Assembly: GCA_963942565.1 (NCBI GenBank)
Contig: CAWWDR010001020.1
Span: 1 to 64,000, forward strand
Source: Maea johnstoni
Lineage: Eukaryota > Annelida > Polychaeta > Spionida > Magelonidae
Direction: 5' to 3'
Length of the DNA stretch: 64,000 nt
Each line of letters opens with the position of its first letter. Position 1 is the stretch's first letter. Of this stretch, positions 35,761 to 46,128 are shown piece after piece. Below the pieces are notes generated by a model. The model ran no database searches and was not told the DNA's origin. It saw nothing but the letters and a program-made list of their open reading frames with translations. A program made the position numbers and the translations under genes.

Positions 35761-37107
35761 ATGGAGTTCATTGAACAACTAAAAAAAGAACATATACTAA
35801 TTGTAGGATTAGGTTTAAAAACAGGCTTATCAGTTGCTAATTATCTTTTAAGTAAAGATATAAATAATATATCAATAAGTGACTCTAAAACTAAAGATGA
35901 GCTGTATAACCTAATATCTAAACTAATTAAACCTGTTAAACATATATATTGCGGAAAACAGGGAGACTATCAGCTGACAAATGTGGATAGAATTATATTA
36001 AGTCCGGGTGTAGCAAGGTCAATACCTCTAATCCAGAAGGCTGTTGAGAGTAATATACCAATAACCAGTGAAATTGAATTGGCATATTTATTATGTAATC
36101 CCAAGCTGATCATAGGTATAACTGGTACTGACGGTAAAACTACTACTACATCGATTGTCCACAGGATCATAGAGCAGGAAATGAAAGTTAAAGTTGGGGG
36201 TAATATAGGTATTCCATTTATCTCCGTTGTGGATGATGTAGATGAAAATACTATTGTTGTTCTGGAGCTGAGTAGCTATCAATTAGAGGATGTTCAACGT
36301 CTTAATTGTAATATAGCCGCTATATTAAATATATCCGAAGACCACCTCGATAGATATAATAACTTTAATGAGTATATTAATGCTAAAAAAAATATACTCA
36401 AAAACCAAAGTGAGTCAGATATTATAATACTAAACTATGATGATCCATACTATAAAAAGTTGAGTTCTAATATAAAAAGCAAGCTATATACCTTTTCGAA
36501 GGATAATCAAAATCAAACCGCATATATAAAATCCTCTTGTATATATTTTATGACAGAAAAAGTAATTTCGATTGATAAAATCAAACTAAAAGGGATACAC
36601 AATATAGAAAATATACTAGCCTCAATTTGTATAGCCAAATTATTAGGCATATCAAATAAGTCTATAGAAAAGGTATTAATGGAGTTTTCAGGTCTTGAGA
36701 ATCGTAACGAATTCGTTAAAAAGGTTAATGGAATAAGCTTTATAAACGATAGTAAGGCTACTACTGTTAATTCGGTTATAAAATCCTTATTGAGTTATGA
36801 TAAGGGAATAATACTTATAATGGGCGGGCAGGACAAGGGTCTGGACTTTAGTAAATTAATACCCTTTATGGATAATAGAGTTAAATTGCTTATACTAATG
36901 GGAGAGGCTAAAACTAAAATTAATAAGGCAATTAACTTTTATAATACTAAATTAGTATCAGACTTGGAACAAGCCTTTTATACAGCAGTTAATCATGCTA
37001 AAAACAATGATGTTATATTATTATCACCTGGCTGTGCTAGTTTTGATTTGTATAAAAATTATGAAGAGCGAGGCTCTCACTTTAAAAAGCTGGTTTATAA
37101 CTTATAA
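35761..37107 (+). CDS. murD: UDP-N-acetylmuramoylalanine--D-glutamate ligase MurD
   Basis: 448 residues with the Mur-ligase features in MurD order: N-terminal LIVGLGLKTGLSVA, ATP loop GITGTDGKTTTTS, GGNIGIPF, LELSSYQLE, NISEDHLDRY, FINDSKATT and LLSPGCASFDLY. It adds D-Glu to UDP-MurNAc-Ala. No ribosome-binding site is evident. ftsW follows by 14 bases, the classical dcw order murD-ftsW. Confidence 0.95.
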   Translation: MEFIEQLKKEHILIVGLGLKTGLSVANYLLSKDINNISISDSKTKDELYNLISKLIKPVKHIYCGKQGDYQLTNVDRIILSPGVARSIPLIQKAVESNIPITSEIELAYLLCNPKLIIGITGTDGKTTTTSIVHRIIEQEMKVKVGGNIGIPFISVVDDVDENTIVVLELSSYQLEDVQRLNCNIAAILNISEDHLDRYNNFNEYINAKKNILKNQSESDIIILNYDDPYYKKLSSNIKSKLYTFSKDNQNQTAYIKSSCIYFMTEKVISIDKIKLKGIHNIENILASICIAKLLGISNKSIEKVLMEFSGLENRNEFVKKVNGISFINDSKATTVNSVIKSLLSYDKGIILIMGGQDKGLDFSKLIPFMDNRVKLLILMGEAKTKINKAINFYNTKLVSDLEQAFYTAVNHAKNNDVILLSPGCASFDLYKNYEERGSHFKKLVYNL

Positions 37108-37121
37108 AACACTTTAGGCCT

Positions 37122-38219
37122 ATGGATGACATTAAAAATATTAACTCTAAAATATTAATTATAGTTTTTATATTAATAGGAATTAGTCTAGCTTTTATGT
37201 ATGGTGCTAGTGCTCGTATTGGAGAAAGACTTTATACTAATAACTCCTACTTTTTCAATAGACAGCTTATTTATGCACTGCTTTCAATAATCCTTATACT
37301 TTTTTTATCAAGGGTTAATATAGGATTCTTTTTTCGTTTTGCAAACATATTTTTCTTAATAACTATTATCTCCCTTATTTTGGTATTAATACCCAGTATA
37401 GGTAAGGAGATTAATGGTGCAAGAAGGTGGATAAGTCTTAAATTTATTAATTATCAGCCTTCTGAAATAGCTAAAATTACCATTATGATTTATTTAAGTA
37501 AATTACTCTATAAGAAAAAAGACTATATAAAAGACTTTAACCTAGGCTTATTACCAATATTAATAGTAGTTGGACTAGTATTTATTTTAATACTCTTTGA
37601 ACAAGACTTCTCAACAGCTGTTATAATTTTAATTTCGTGTATAGTGCTTATCTTTATTGCTGGAGCATCATTTAAACATATTGTATATATTAGTGCTATA
37701 GGCATTCCTGTTATTATTTTGTTAATTACATCTTTCAGCCACATGAAAGCGAGAATTATTGGTTTTATAAAGGGGATATATGAACCTAGCTATATGCACT
37801 ACCATGCACGACTATCTAGTAGAGCCATTGAACAAGGGGGATTATATGGTAATGGATTAGGGATAGGTAGTTATAATGCACGAATACCAGAATCTCATAC
37901 AGACTTTTACTTTCCGAATATTGTTGCTGATGTAGGGTTAATCGGCGGATTAGCTATCATATTTTTATATTTTTATTTATTTTTTAATATATATAAGTTG
38001 GTGTCTAAGATTAAGGACATTAAACTTGTCTATTTAGTTTATGGATTAACCTTTATTTTAGCCTATCAAACACTTATTAACCTAGGATCTGTATTAGGAG
38101 TTTTACCTATTGCAGGTTTGCCTTTACCATTCCTAAGCTATGGCGGTAATTCTTTAATTAGTTCATCCATAGCCATTGCCATTATACTGTCTATTGGTAG
38201 GCAGATAACTAAGGCTTAA
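37122..38219 (+). CDS. ftsW: SEDS-family peptidoglycan polymerase FtsW
   Basis: 365 residues with about ten membrane segments. EINGARRWISLKFINYQPSE and ESHTDFYFPNIVADVGLIGG are family signatures, and the C-terminal GLPLPFLSYGGNSLI is typical. The Asp in HTDFYF lies close to the loop carrying the catalytic Asp of SEDS polymerases. Placement right after murD favours FtsW (division) over RodA (elongation). Confidence 0.9.
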   Translation: MDDIKNINSKILIIVFILIGISLAFMYGASARIGERLYTNNSYFFNRQLIYALLSIILILFLSRVNIGFFFRFANIFFLITIISLILVLIPSIGKEINGARRWISLKFINYQPSEIAKITIMIYLSKLLYKKKDYIKDFNLGLLPILIVVGLVFILILFEQDFSTAVIILISCIVLIFIAGASFKHIVYISAIGIPVIILLITSFSHMKARIIGFIKGIYEPSYMHYHARLSSRAIEQGGLYGNGLGIGSYNARIPESHTDFYFPNIVADVGLIGGLAIIFLYFYLFFNIYKLVSKIKDIKLVYLVYGLTFILAYQTLINLGSVLGVLPIAGLPLPFLSYGGNSLISSSIAIAIILSIGRQITKA

Positions 38220-38259
38220 CGCTTTAGTGCAATAAGTTATAAGCGTATATAGGTAAAAT

Positions 38260-39291
38260 ATGTCTATAAACAAAAAAATAGGCCAAATGTTAATAATAGG
38301 CTTTCACGGCACCACTCCAGAGGATCAGAACATAATAACCCTGTCTAATCAAGTGGAAAGAGGGGAGATAGGGGGTATTATTGTTTTGGGTTACAACATT
38401 ATAAGCCTTGAACAAATAACTAGGCTAATACAATATTTTAAATCTATATTTAGTGAATATCCCCTTTTTGTATCCGTGGACCAAGAAGGTGGACAAATAA
38501 CTAGACTAAATAATAAAAATAAATATCCCTCGCAAAAAGAAGTTGCTAAAACAAAAACTTTATTAGAAGCATATAAAATCTATAGTAAGATGTCCCTTAG
38601 CCTTAGGAATGTGGGATTTAATATAAACTTTAGCCCTGTTGTGGATGTTAATGTTAATCCAGAATCGCCTATCATAGGGAGGATAGATAGAAGTTTTTCT
38701 AACAACTCACAAATAGTACTAGATTATGCAATCCAGTCTATAAAGGCTCACTATGACAATAACATAATACCCTGTATTAAACACTATCCAGGACATGGAA
38801 GTGCTAAAACCGACACTCATAAAGAGCTTAGTGATATAAGCAGTACATGGCAAGAAAGTGAATTATATCCTTATAAACAGTTAATAAAATATAGCAAAAT
38901 AGACATGATAATGAGTGGACATCTATTTAACAGCAATATAGATAATAAATATCCAGCCAGTCTATCAGAGGAACACCTAAAAAATGTATTAATAAATAAG
39001 CTAAACTATAACAAAATAATAATTACCGATGACCTTCATATGGGAGCAATACAAAATAGTTTTAACCTTAAAACTACTGTTATACAAGCCATTAAAGCGG
39101 GAAATAATATTTTACTATTTTCCAACTATAAAAAGTTTATAAGGCTGGATCACAATTTACATATAAAAGTAAAAAAAATAATAAATGATGCCATAAACAA
39201 TAATGAATTATCCCAAAATCTAATAGATAGATCATTTGCCAAGATTATAGGGCTTAAAAATAGGTTAAATAACAATGAATCCAAGGCTTAA
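38260..39291 (+). CDS. Glycoside hydrolase family 3 beta-N-acetylhexosaminidase
   Basis: 343 residues, single GH3 barrel. VSVDQEGGQITRL, the hallmark KHYPGHGSAKTDTHKEL with the catalytic Asp-His dyad loop, and IITDDLHMGAIQ with the nucleophile Asp are all present. This is the NagZ group, which removes GlcNAc from muropeptides in peptidoglycan recycling. It follows ftsW by 40 bases, which supports a cell-wall role. No signal peptide is evident, so it is probably cytoplasmic. Its end overlaps a convergent barrel-protein gene by 27 bases. Confidence 0.9.
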   Translation: MSINKKIGQMLIIGFHGTTPEDQNIITLSNQVERGEIGGIIVLGYNIISLEQITRLIQYFKSIFSEYPLFVSVDQEGGQITRLNNKNKYPSQKEVAKTKTLLEAYKIYSKMSLSLRNVGFNINFSPVVDVNVNPESPIIGRIDRSFSNNSQIVLDYAIQSIKAHYDNNIIPCIKHYPGHGSAKTDTHKELSDISSTWQESELYPYKQLIKYSKIDMIMSGHLFNSNIDNKYPASLSEEHLKNVLINKLNYNKIIITDDLHMGAIQNSFNLKTTVIQAIKAGNNILLFSNYKKFIRLDHNLHIKVKKIINDAINNNELSQNLIDRSFAKIIGLKNRLNNNESKA

Positions 39292-39879
39292 GCCGAAAAA
39301 GATATCATGAGCAGTCATTTTTAGAGAACGTTTAGCAAACTCATAACCAAATTCTACATTCATTAATATGTTACCACTTCTATTTAGTCTAAACTGAATT
39401 TCGAGTTTGGTTATAAAGCTAAAACTCATAGTTAAATCTGACTTAGGTATATTAATTTCTTGTCCGCTGGGGGATAGTATAGTGCCATGAAATTGAACAA
39501 AATAAGAGCCGCCTATACCAAATAGAACATTAACATTTGATGTAACAGGAATTCTTAACTTTGGTATAATGGGTATCTGCATTTCGTAATATGATATATC
39601 ATTGTTTCCAAGGGAGAAATACCTAAAAAAAACGCCAGTTTCTATAGCCAAATATTTTATAGGGATTACTTCTAAAAAAAAGCCTGCTCCTGCACCAATG
39701 CCATTAGCTTTATCATTACTAAAAGCACACATATAACTTAAGTCTTTAGTGGTAGACAGATTAACAGAAAGAGGCATTGTTGTTTTTATGCCCAACATTA
39801 GAGTATCACTTTCAGTATACGCTATTTTAGGAGAGATAATAATTATGAAAGAGAGAAATATTATTAGTTTTAATTTCAT
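39265..39879 (-). CDS. Small outer-membrane beta-barrel protein
   Basis: 204 residues. A signal peptide of about 22 residues (KLKLIIFLSFIIIISPKIAY) is followed by alternating hydrophobic beta-strand stretches such as GIGAGAGFFLEVIPIKYLAIETGVFFRY (split by turns) and FGIGGSYFVQF, and ends in FGLSLGFIVI, an aromatic/aliphatic terminal strand like that recognised by BamA. No specific family is assigned; the shape resembles PorT/OmpW-like eight-strand barrels. Promoter region shared with flaB. Confidence 0.6.
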   Translation of the reverse strand: MKLKLIIFLSFIIIISPKIAYTESDTLMLGIKTTMPLSVNLSTTKDLSYMCAFSNDKANGIGAGAGFFLEVIPIKYLAIETGVFFRYFSLGNNDISYYEMQIPIIPKLRIPVTSNVNVLFGIGGSYFVQFHGTILSPSGQEINIPKSDLTMSFSFITKLEIQFRLNRSGNILMNVEFGYEFAKRSLKMTAHDIFFGLSLGFIVI

Positions 39880-40327
39880 GATAAATATATTAATTTATTA
39901 TTTTAAACAAAGCCTGCTTTGTTTTGATAAATTGCTAAACTTTTAAAAGATATATTTAATATAACAAAACTGTTATGCTTTTAGTAGTAAAAAAAACTTT
40001 TATGTTATTATTGTTTTGTTAAAAGTAAAAAAGGATTTTAGTTTAACTATTTGTTAGAGGGTTAGCAACAAGATTTACAGCAAAAATACTACTGATGTTA
40101 TATAGCCTAGTATATATGCTATATTTATTAATGAATATAGTTTTTATCCAAACGAGGATATTATATTTTACAGTATATTAGGCTGTTACCCCCCAGCTAT
40201 TAAAACTTTAACTTTCTAACTACTTATATGTTAATCATCTGGTTTTATCAATTTTTACTAAAGACAATTAGTGATTCACCGACCTACTATTATGGTTATA
40301 AAACTATAAAAAAAAAGAGGTGCTTAT
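39880..40327. other. 448-bp intergenic region between a barrel-protein gene and flaB
   Basis: Holds the flaB promoter (listed separately). Also seen are a hairpin of 8-bp arms with a CCTG loop (39905-39924) without a T-run on either strand, a long-spaced inverted repeat (39963-39970 with 40013-40020), and a 6-bp hairpin at 40101-40123. No open frame or tRNA was found. Confidence 0.5.
40259..40285 (+). promoter_or_regulatory. Sigma-28-like promoter of flaB
   Basis: TAAA (40259-40262), exactly 15 bases, then ACCGACCT (40278-40285). The flagellar sigma-28 consensus is TAAA-N15-GCCGATAA; the CCGA core is kept and the spacing is exact. It lies 43 bases before the flaB ATG, with AGAGGTG as ribosome-binding site. 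Confidence 0.5.
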
Positions 40328-41200
40328 ATGATTATTAACCACAATCTAAGTGCTATCAATGCTCATAGAGTTACTAAGTTTAAGAACTGGGAACTTGATA
40401 AAAATCTTGAAAAGCTATCATCAGGTATGAGGATAAACCGAGCTGGGGATGATGCGGCAGGTTTAGCTATATCAGAGAAAATGAGAGCACAAATTAGAGG
40501 GCTAAGACAAGCTGAGCGTAATGCTGAGGATGATATATCTTTTATCCAGACAACTGAAGGATATTTGCAAAACATCCAATCGGTCTTACAAAGGCTAAGA
40601 GAATTATCTGTTCAGGGAGCTAATGGCATATATACATCGGAAGACAGGATGCAAATACAAGTAGAAGTATCCCAATTGATAGACGAAATTGATAGAATAG
40701 CTAGTCATGCCCAATTTAATGAGTTAAACATGTTAACAGGACGTTTTTCTCGGGGTACAGCACTCCACTTACCCAATGCGAGTATGTGGTTTCATATAGG
40801 TGCTAATATGGATCAAAGGGAGAGGGTTTATGTGGGGACAATGAATACTCAGGCTCTTGGGCTTAAGAATACCAGTGGACTACCTCAATTTGCGACTTTT
40901 ATTAGTGTATCTAATATTGAAAAGGCAAATCAAAATATTGGTGTAATAGATGCGGCATTAAAGAGGGTATCCAAGCAAAGGGCAGATCTTGGTGCTTATC
41001 AAAATCGTTTAGAGTTTACGGCTAAAGGGTTGTTAGTGGGATATGAAAACTTACAAGCTTCAGAATCTCGTATTAGGGATACTGACATGGCGGAAGAGGT
41101 AGTAGATTTTGTTAAGAATCAAATAATTTATCAAAGTGGTACAGCGATGTTAGCACAGGCAAATAGTAAATCTCAGTTAGTTCTTAGGTTATTGCGTTAG
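40328..41200 (+). CDS. flaB: Periplasmic flagellin FlaB
   Basis: 290 residues, with the N-terminal D0/D1 core ([39 protein letters not shown]), a short central region and the C-terminal core ([37 protein letters not shown]). The motif [21 protein letters not shown] is specific to spirochaetal FlaB core filaments. The hypervariable D2/D3 domains are absent, as expected for a periplasmic filament. It is a single-gene transcript with its own sigma-28-like promoter. This is the best taxonomic marker in the window. Confidence 0.97.
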   Translation: MIINHNLSAINAHRVTKFKNWELDKNLEKLSSGMRINRAGDDAAGLAISEKMRAQIRGLRQAERNAEDDISFIQTTEGYLQNIQSVLQRLRELSVQGANGIYTSEDRMQIQVEVSQLIDEIDRIASHAQFNELNMLTGRFSRGTALHLPNASMWFHIGANMDQRERVYVGTMNTQALGLKNTSGLPQFATFISVSNIEKANQNIGVIDAALKRVSKQRADLGAYQNRLEFTAKGLLVGYENLQASESRIRDTDMAEEVVDFVKNQIIYQSGTAMLAQANSKSQLVLRLLR

Positions 41201-41384
41201 AGTATAATATTTTAGGATAGGTGTTTAGAAAAGGGTTTTGGTATATGTAATCTTATTAAGAGTTCTGCTATTAATCGTTATAGTTGCTTGGATCAAAAGT
41301 ATTTTAGGTTAACATATACTTCTAAAACTCCATAGAGTATAAATAATATCTATCTAAAAACTATAATAACTAGTAGGTAATTAA

Positions 41385-42092
41385 TTAACTTAAGTTATCC
41401 ATGTTCTTTAACGCTATATGTGCGGCATCCTGTTGAGCAAGCTTCTTACTAGGGCCAAAACCAGAACCAATTACCTTGTCATTAATTAATACATTAACAT
41501 AAAATATCTTTTGATGATCAGGCCCCTCTTCTTTAATAGTCTTATAAATTGGGCATACCTTATAAAGCTGTTGAGTATATAATTGAAGAGATGTCTTATA
41601 ATCTTTTTGATGCTTGTCCTTTTTAACCTTATCAACTTCTTCTTCAATAAATGGCTCTATAAACTGTCTAACGGCACTTAGACCCCTATCCAAATAATAA
41701 GCTCCTAAAATAGCCTCAAGAGTATCAGCTAGTATAGCCTGACGATTCATCCCATTAGAAATTATTTCACCCTTACCCAAGAGTAAACCATGTCCAATAC
41801 TAAGCTTTCTAGCAATTACGGCTAAGGAGTGTTCGCTAACAACAATAGACTTAATAGTGGATAATTCTCCCTCAGAACAATAGTTTAACTCTTTATATAA
41901 ATACTCATTAACTATAAGAGCTAAAACAGAATCCCCTAATAACTCTAACTTTTCATTATCTTCAGGCTCACTTCTGTTCTCATTAACATAAGAACTGTGA
42001 ATTAAAGCATTATGAAAATGCCGCATGTCTTGAAACTTAATCCCAAGCTTCTCTTCAAGCTTTAATAAATGAGCTAATCTTCTTTGGTCCAT
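41385..42092 (-). CDS. rnc: Ribonuclease III
   Basis: 235 residues. The RNase III domain has the signature NEKLELLGDSVLAL with catalytic acidic residues, plus ADTLEAILGAYYLDRG. A double-stranded RNA-binding domain (about 160-233) ends in GFGPSKKLAQQDAAHIAL. It processes rRNA precursors and structured RNAs. It starts three bases after fabF; fabF-rnc is a widespread pairing. AGGAAG precedes the ATG. Confidence 0.95.
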   Translation of the reverse strand: MDQRRLAHLLKLEEKLGIKFQDMRHFHNALIHSSYVNENRSEPEDNEKLELLGDSVLALIVNEYLYKELNYCSEGELSTIKSIVVSEHSLAVIARKLSIGHGLLLGKGEIISNGMNRQAILADTLEAILGAYYLDRGLSAVRQFIEPFIEEEVDKVKKDKHQKDYKTSLQLYTQQLYKVCPIYKTIKEEGPDHQKIFYVNVLINDKVIGSGFGPSKKLAQQDAAHIALKNMDNLS

Positions 42093-42095
42093 AAT

Positions 42096-43349
42096 TTATT
42101 GAAAGTACTTCCTAAACACAATAGAACAATTATGACCACCAAATCCAAATGAATTAGACATGGCCGCATTAATAGAATAGTCAATAGCCTTATTTGGTAT
42201 ACAATCAATATCACAATCAGGATCAGGAGTATTATAATTTATAGTAGGATGAAGAGAATTAGTTTCAAAGCTTTTAACAACAGCAATAGCTTCAGCTCCC
42301 CCGGCGGCACCAAGTAAATGTCCTATTAGCGATTTTGTAGAGTTAACCTTGATATTCTTAACATGCTTACCAAATACCCGCTTAATGGCATATTGTTCAG
42401 CCTTATCTCCAAGAGGAGTACTAGTACCATGTGTGTTAATATAATTAACCTCATCCAGTTTAACCTTAGAGTTATTTAAAGCTATGTTCATGCAGTTAAT
42501 TACCCCGGCACCATCACTACATGGTTGTGTAATATGAAAAGCGTCACAACTCATACCACCCCCAGCCATTTCAGCGTATATCTTAACTCCCCGTTTTATA
42601 GCACTTTCCTCACTCTCCAATACGATTACCCCAGATCCCTCACTTAGCACAAAACCATCTCTTTCTTTATCAAAAGGACGAGAGGCAGTTTTAGGATCAT
42701 CATTTCTTGTTGATAAGGCTCTAGCCGCACAAAAACCAGCTAAACCTAGCGGAGTTAATGCACCCTCACTACCTCCAGCTAACATAATATCTGCCTCACC
42801 ACGTTTTATTATATGCATAGATTCTAATATTGCATGATTAGAAGTAGCACAAGCAGTTGATATAGAATAATTAGGTCCGCTAAGCCCCCAAAGAATAGCC
42901 CCCATCCCACTAGCCATGTTTGTAATAATACCGGGGATAAAAAAAGGAGATACCTTTTTCCAGCCGCCAACATCAAACTTAATATCATTATCGGTATAAG
43001 TATATATTCCCCCAATCCCTGATCCAACCAATATACCAATTCTATTTCTATCCAACTTATCAATATTAGTCTGAGTTAGATTACTATCATCCAACGCCTG
43101 TCGGCCTGCCGCAATACAATAATGAACAAAAGGATCCATTTGGCGTACAGTTTTTTTATCCATATAATCCAGAGGATTAAATAGTTTAATTTCTCCACCA
43201 AACTGCGTTGGGAACTTACTAGCATCAAAACGCTTAATCTTATCAATCCCTGACTTACCATTGATACAGTTATCCCAAAACTCATTTATAGAATTGCCAT
43301 TGGGAGATATAATCCCAAGTCCAGTTATAACTACTTTTTTTGACTCCAT
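42096..43349 (-). CDS. fabF: 3-oxoacyl-ACP synthase II
   Basis: 417 residues. The condensing-enzyme nucleophile lies in STACATSNHA, and the two catalytic His in NTHGTSTPLGD and STKSLIGHLLGAAGG. Length and motif spacing match FabF. It elongates acyl-ACP with malonyl-ACP. It follows fabG by nine bases, without the acpP gene that usually separates them. Confidence 0.95.
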   Translation of the reverse strand: MESKKVVITGLGIISPNGNSINEFWDNCINGKSGIDKIKRFDASKFPTQFGGEIKLFNPLDYMDKKTVRQMDPFVHYCIAAGRQALDDSNLTQTNIDKLDRNRIGILVGSGIGGIYTYTDNDIKFDVGGWKKVSPFFIPGIITNMASGMGAILWGLSGPNYSISTACATSNHAILESMHIIKRGEADIMLAGGSEGALTPLGLAGFCAARALSTRNDDPKTASRPFDKERDGFVLSEGSGVIVLESEESAIKRGVKIYAEMAGGGMSCDAFHITQPCSDGAGVINCMNIALNNSKVKLDEVNYINTHGTSTPLGDKAEQYAIKRVFGKHVKNIKVNSTKSLIGHLLGAAGGAEAIAVVKSFETNSLHPTINYNTPDPDCDIDCIPNKAIDYSINAAMSNSFGFGGHNCSIVFRKYFQ

Positions 43350-43358
43350 AAATATTCC

Positions 43359-44102
43359 CTAACCAGTCATAGTCATTCCGCCGTCTAAAACAAAAACCTG
43401 CCCAGTTATATAATTAGCCTTATCAGATGCAAGAAATGCAACAAGATTAGCAACATCATCAGGTGAACCAAGTCGCCTTAATGGTATTCTATCCAAAAGA
43501 CTAGTTCTAACCTTATCTGGTAGCTTTTTAGTCATAGCAGTTTCAATAAAACCAGGTGCTACAGCATTTATATTTATATTCCTAGCCCCCACCTCTTGTG
43601 CCACAGACTTTGTAATAGCAATAACACCAGCCTTACTAGCAGAATAGTTTGTTTGTCCAACATTTCCAACTAGACCTATTATTGAGGCGATATTAATAAT
43701 ATGACCCGATTTTTGTTTTATCATTGGCTTTAAAACTGCCTTAGTACATATAAATACACCCTTTAAATTTATATTGATTACTTTATCCCAGTCTTCTTCT
43801 GGCATTCTCATCGCTAAGCCGTCTTTAGTTATTCCAGCATTATTTACCATAATATCTATTTTTCCAAATTCTTCAACTGATCTGTCTATAAGAGCTTTTA
43901 CTTCAGCCTCGCTTGATACATCAGCTTTTACGGAGATAGCTCTTTGCCCTAACTCTTCAATTTTTTTAACAGTTTCCTGAGCCTCTACTATATCACAAAC
44001 TACTAAATCGGCACCAAGGCTGGCAAGTTTTATAGCTATAGCCTGACCAATTCCACGACTGGCACCAGTTATAACGGCAATCTTATCTTTTAATGATATC
44101 AT
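43359..44102 (-). CDS. fabG: 3-oxoacyl-ACP reductase
   Basis: 247 residues, SDR fold. ITGASRGIGQAIA binds NADP(H), NNAGITKDGL is typical of FabG, the catalytic Ser lies in NIASIIGLVGN and the Tyr-x-x-x-Lys in YSASKAGV. It ends in GGMTMTG. It performs the first reduction of each fatty-acid elongation cycle. Genomic position between fabD and fabF confirms the assignment. Confidence 0.95.
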   Translation of the reverse strand: MISLKDKIAVITGASRGIGQAIAIKLASLGADLVVCDIVEAQETVKKIEELGQRAISVKADVSSEAEVKALIDRSVEEFGKIDIMVNNAGITKDGLAMRMPEEDWDKVININLKGVFICTKAVLKPMIKQKSGHIINIASIIGLVGNVGQTNYSASKAGVIAITKSVAQEVGARNININAVAPGFIETAMTKKLPDKVRTSLLDRIPLRRLGSPDDVANLVAFLASDKANYITGQVFVLDGGMTMTG

Positions 44103-44145
44103 AATTTCCTCTTAAAATAAATTTTATATTAGACTGTAACTTTAT

Positions 44146-45075
44146 CTATTTAGTCATTGATAAAAGTCTATCTAGAGATTTTATACTGTCTATACCAAAG
44201 GTAGTTAAACGTCTATCAATTTTCTTTACAAGCCCCTGTAAAACTTTACCGGCTCCAACCTCAATAAATGTATTTATACCCATTTTAATCATTTTTTCTA
44301 TAGACTTTCTCCACAACACAGGGGATAACATTTGTTTATACAGCAAAGACCTCATATTAGCGAAATCAATAACATCTCCGGTAACATTAGAGATAACTAA
44401 TATTTTTGGTTTACTTAGCTCAATGCTATCTAAAAAGTGACTAAACTTCTTAGCCGCTGACTCAATCAAAGGAGAATGAAATGCACCACTAACATCTAAT
44501 ACTATCGCCATTTTGGCATTACGATCTTTAGCAATAGCAATAGCCTTTTCTACACTACCCCTATCCCCAGATATAACTAATTGACCAGGGCAATTATAAT
44601 TAGCAGGTATTAATACACCACCATTAGATGCTAATTTACAAATTTCCTCTACTTCACTATCCTCTAAGCCAATAATGGCTCCCATAGTACCTTTTTTATC
44701 CACATCGGCATTACTCATAAGTTCACCGCGTTTACGTACAGTTTTTAGTCCGTCGGCAAAACTAAGCACCCCTGAGGCAACATAAGCAGAAAACTCACCA
44801 AGAGAATGTCCAGCGCAGGCAACAGGACTAATATTCTTTTTTTTTAAAATCTGTAAAACTGCAGTACTCATGGTCAATAGTGCTGGTTGAGCATTTTCAG
44901 TTTTCTGTAAAACATTTTTTGGACCATTAAACATAATATCTTTTAAATTTATATTTAAAATTTCATTAGCAGAATCAAATATTTTTTTTGTTTCTGGAAA
45001 ATTATCATAAAAATCTTTACCCATACCAACATGCTGAGATCCTTGTCCTGGGAAGATAAATCCTATTTTTTTCAA
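44146..45075 (-). CDS. fabD: Malonyl-CoA:ACP transacylase
   Basis: 309 residues with FIFPGQGSQHVGMG at the start, the active Ser in GHSLGEFSA and the active His in SGAFHSPLI, ending with the EVGAGKVL motif. It loads malonyl onto ACP. It sits 43 bases after plsX; the fabH gene often found between these two is absent. Confidence 0.95.
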   Translation of the reverse strand: MKKIGFIFPGQGSQHVGMGKDFYDNFPETKKIFDSANEILNINLKDIMFNGPKNVLQKTENAQPALLTMSTAVLQILKKKNISPVACAGHSLGEFSAYVASGVLSFADGLKTVRKRGELMSNADVDKKGTMGAIIGLEDSEVEEICKLASNGGVLIPANYNCPGQLVISGDRGSVEKAIAIAKDRNAKMAIVLDVSGAFHSPLIESAAKKFSHFLDSIELSKPKILVISNVTGDVIDFANMRSLLYKQMLSPVLWRKSIEKMIKMGINTFIEVGAGKVLQGLVKKIDRRLTTFGIDSIKSLDRLLSMTK

Positions 45076-45118
45076 AGTTTCTCCCTATTTATTAACTTTA
45101 AATATACCGGTTAGAAAA

Positions 45119-46120
45119 CTAAATTTCTATATAGCTCTTTATTCTATCGGCAATCAAATTGTTTATTTTTGTTTTAGCTAATTTTATTGTTGTTAATACT
45201 CCATTTTTAGTTGCAAGCTCTCCCGTTGAACCGTGACCAATAATTACACATCCGTTTACCCCCAATAGTGGGGCTCCGCCGTAAGTAGCAGGGTGGAGCC
45301 TGTTTTTAACATTTCTAAAGGCACCCTTAGCCATAAAGGCACCTAACCTATAGCTAAAACTTTCCATAATTTCATTTTTTATTAAACGCATTAATACAGA
45401 CCCGAGTCCCTCAGATAGTTTTATAACGATATTACCTATAAAGCCGTCGCATACAATAACATCCACATCACCTTCAAAAACGTTGTGTCCTTCAATATTG
45501 CCAACAAAGTTAAAGTTTACAGACTTCATTATTTTAAAGGCTTTTTGGGAGGCATCATTACCTTTATGATCTTCTTCTCCGATGCTCAAAAGGGAAATAG
45601 TAGGATACTTAATATCCACAATATATTTCATAAATATTTCTCCCATGACAGCAAACTGCACCAAGCTTTGTGGACTACAATCAACGCTGGCTCCACCATC
45701 CAATAGGAGAGTACTCCCTTTTAGTGTTGGGAGAATAACAGCTATGGCAGGTCTTACTACCCCCTTTATTCTTTTAATATTAAATAATGAGGCTGTCATA
45801 GTGGCACCAGTATTTCCAGGGGAGAACATACCATCGGCTTTTTTATCTGCAATCAGTTGAGTAGCAACCATAATACTAGACTTTTTCTTTTTTCTGCATG
45901 CTTTAGCCGGCGACTCATTCATCCCTATAACTTCTGGAGCGTGTTCTATTGATATCCTATTGGTTATATTAGTACTATATTTATCCAATTCTTTGGATAT
46001 CACCTTTTCATCTCCAACAAAAACTAGGCTGACGTTAGAGTTAATAATAGCATCTATAGCGCCTTTTATAAGTATGCTAGGATGATTTTCTCCACTCATA
46101 ACGTCTACGGCAATATTCAT
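45119..46120 (-). CDS. plsX: Phosphate acyltransferase PlsX
   Basis: 333 residues: IAVDVMSGENHPSILIKGA at the N-terminus, ESPAKACRKKKKSS, SPGNTGATMTA, VIVCDGFIGNI and PLLGVNGCVIIGHGS are PlsX motifs. It makes acyl-phosphate from acyl-ACP for phospholipid synthesis. rpmF lies nine bases upstream, the conserved rpmF-plsX order. Confidence 0.95.
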   Translation of the reverse strand: MNIAVDVMSGENHPSILIKGAIDAIINSNVSLVFVGDEKVISKELDKYSTNITNRISIEHAPEVIGMNESPAKACRKKKKSSIMVATQLIADKKADGMFSPGNTGATMTASLFNIKRIKGVVRPAIAVILPTLKGSTLLLDGGASVDCSPQSLVQFAVMGEIFMKYIVDIKYPTISLLSIGEEDHKGNDASQKAFKIMKSVNFNFVGNIEGHNVFEGDVDVIVCDGFIGNIVIKLSEGLGSVLMRLIKNEIMESFSYRLGAFMAKGAFRNVKNRLHPATYGGAPLLGVNGCVIIGHGSTGELATKNGVLTTIKLAKTKINNLIADRIKSYIEI

Positions 46121-46128
46121 TGTATATT

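Noticed and set aside
39905-39924. 8-bp hairpin as a terminator
   Set aside because: No T-run on either strand; it lies upstream of the barrel gene, not after a gene.
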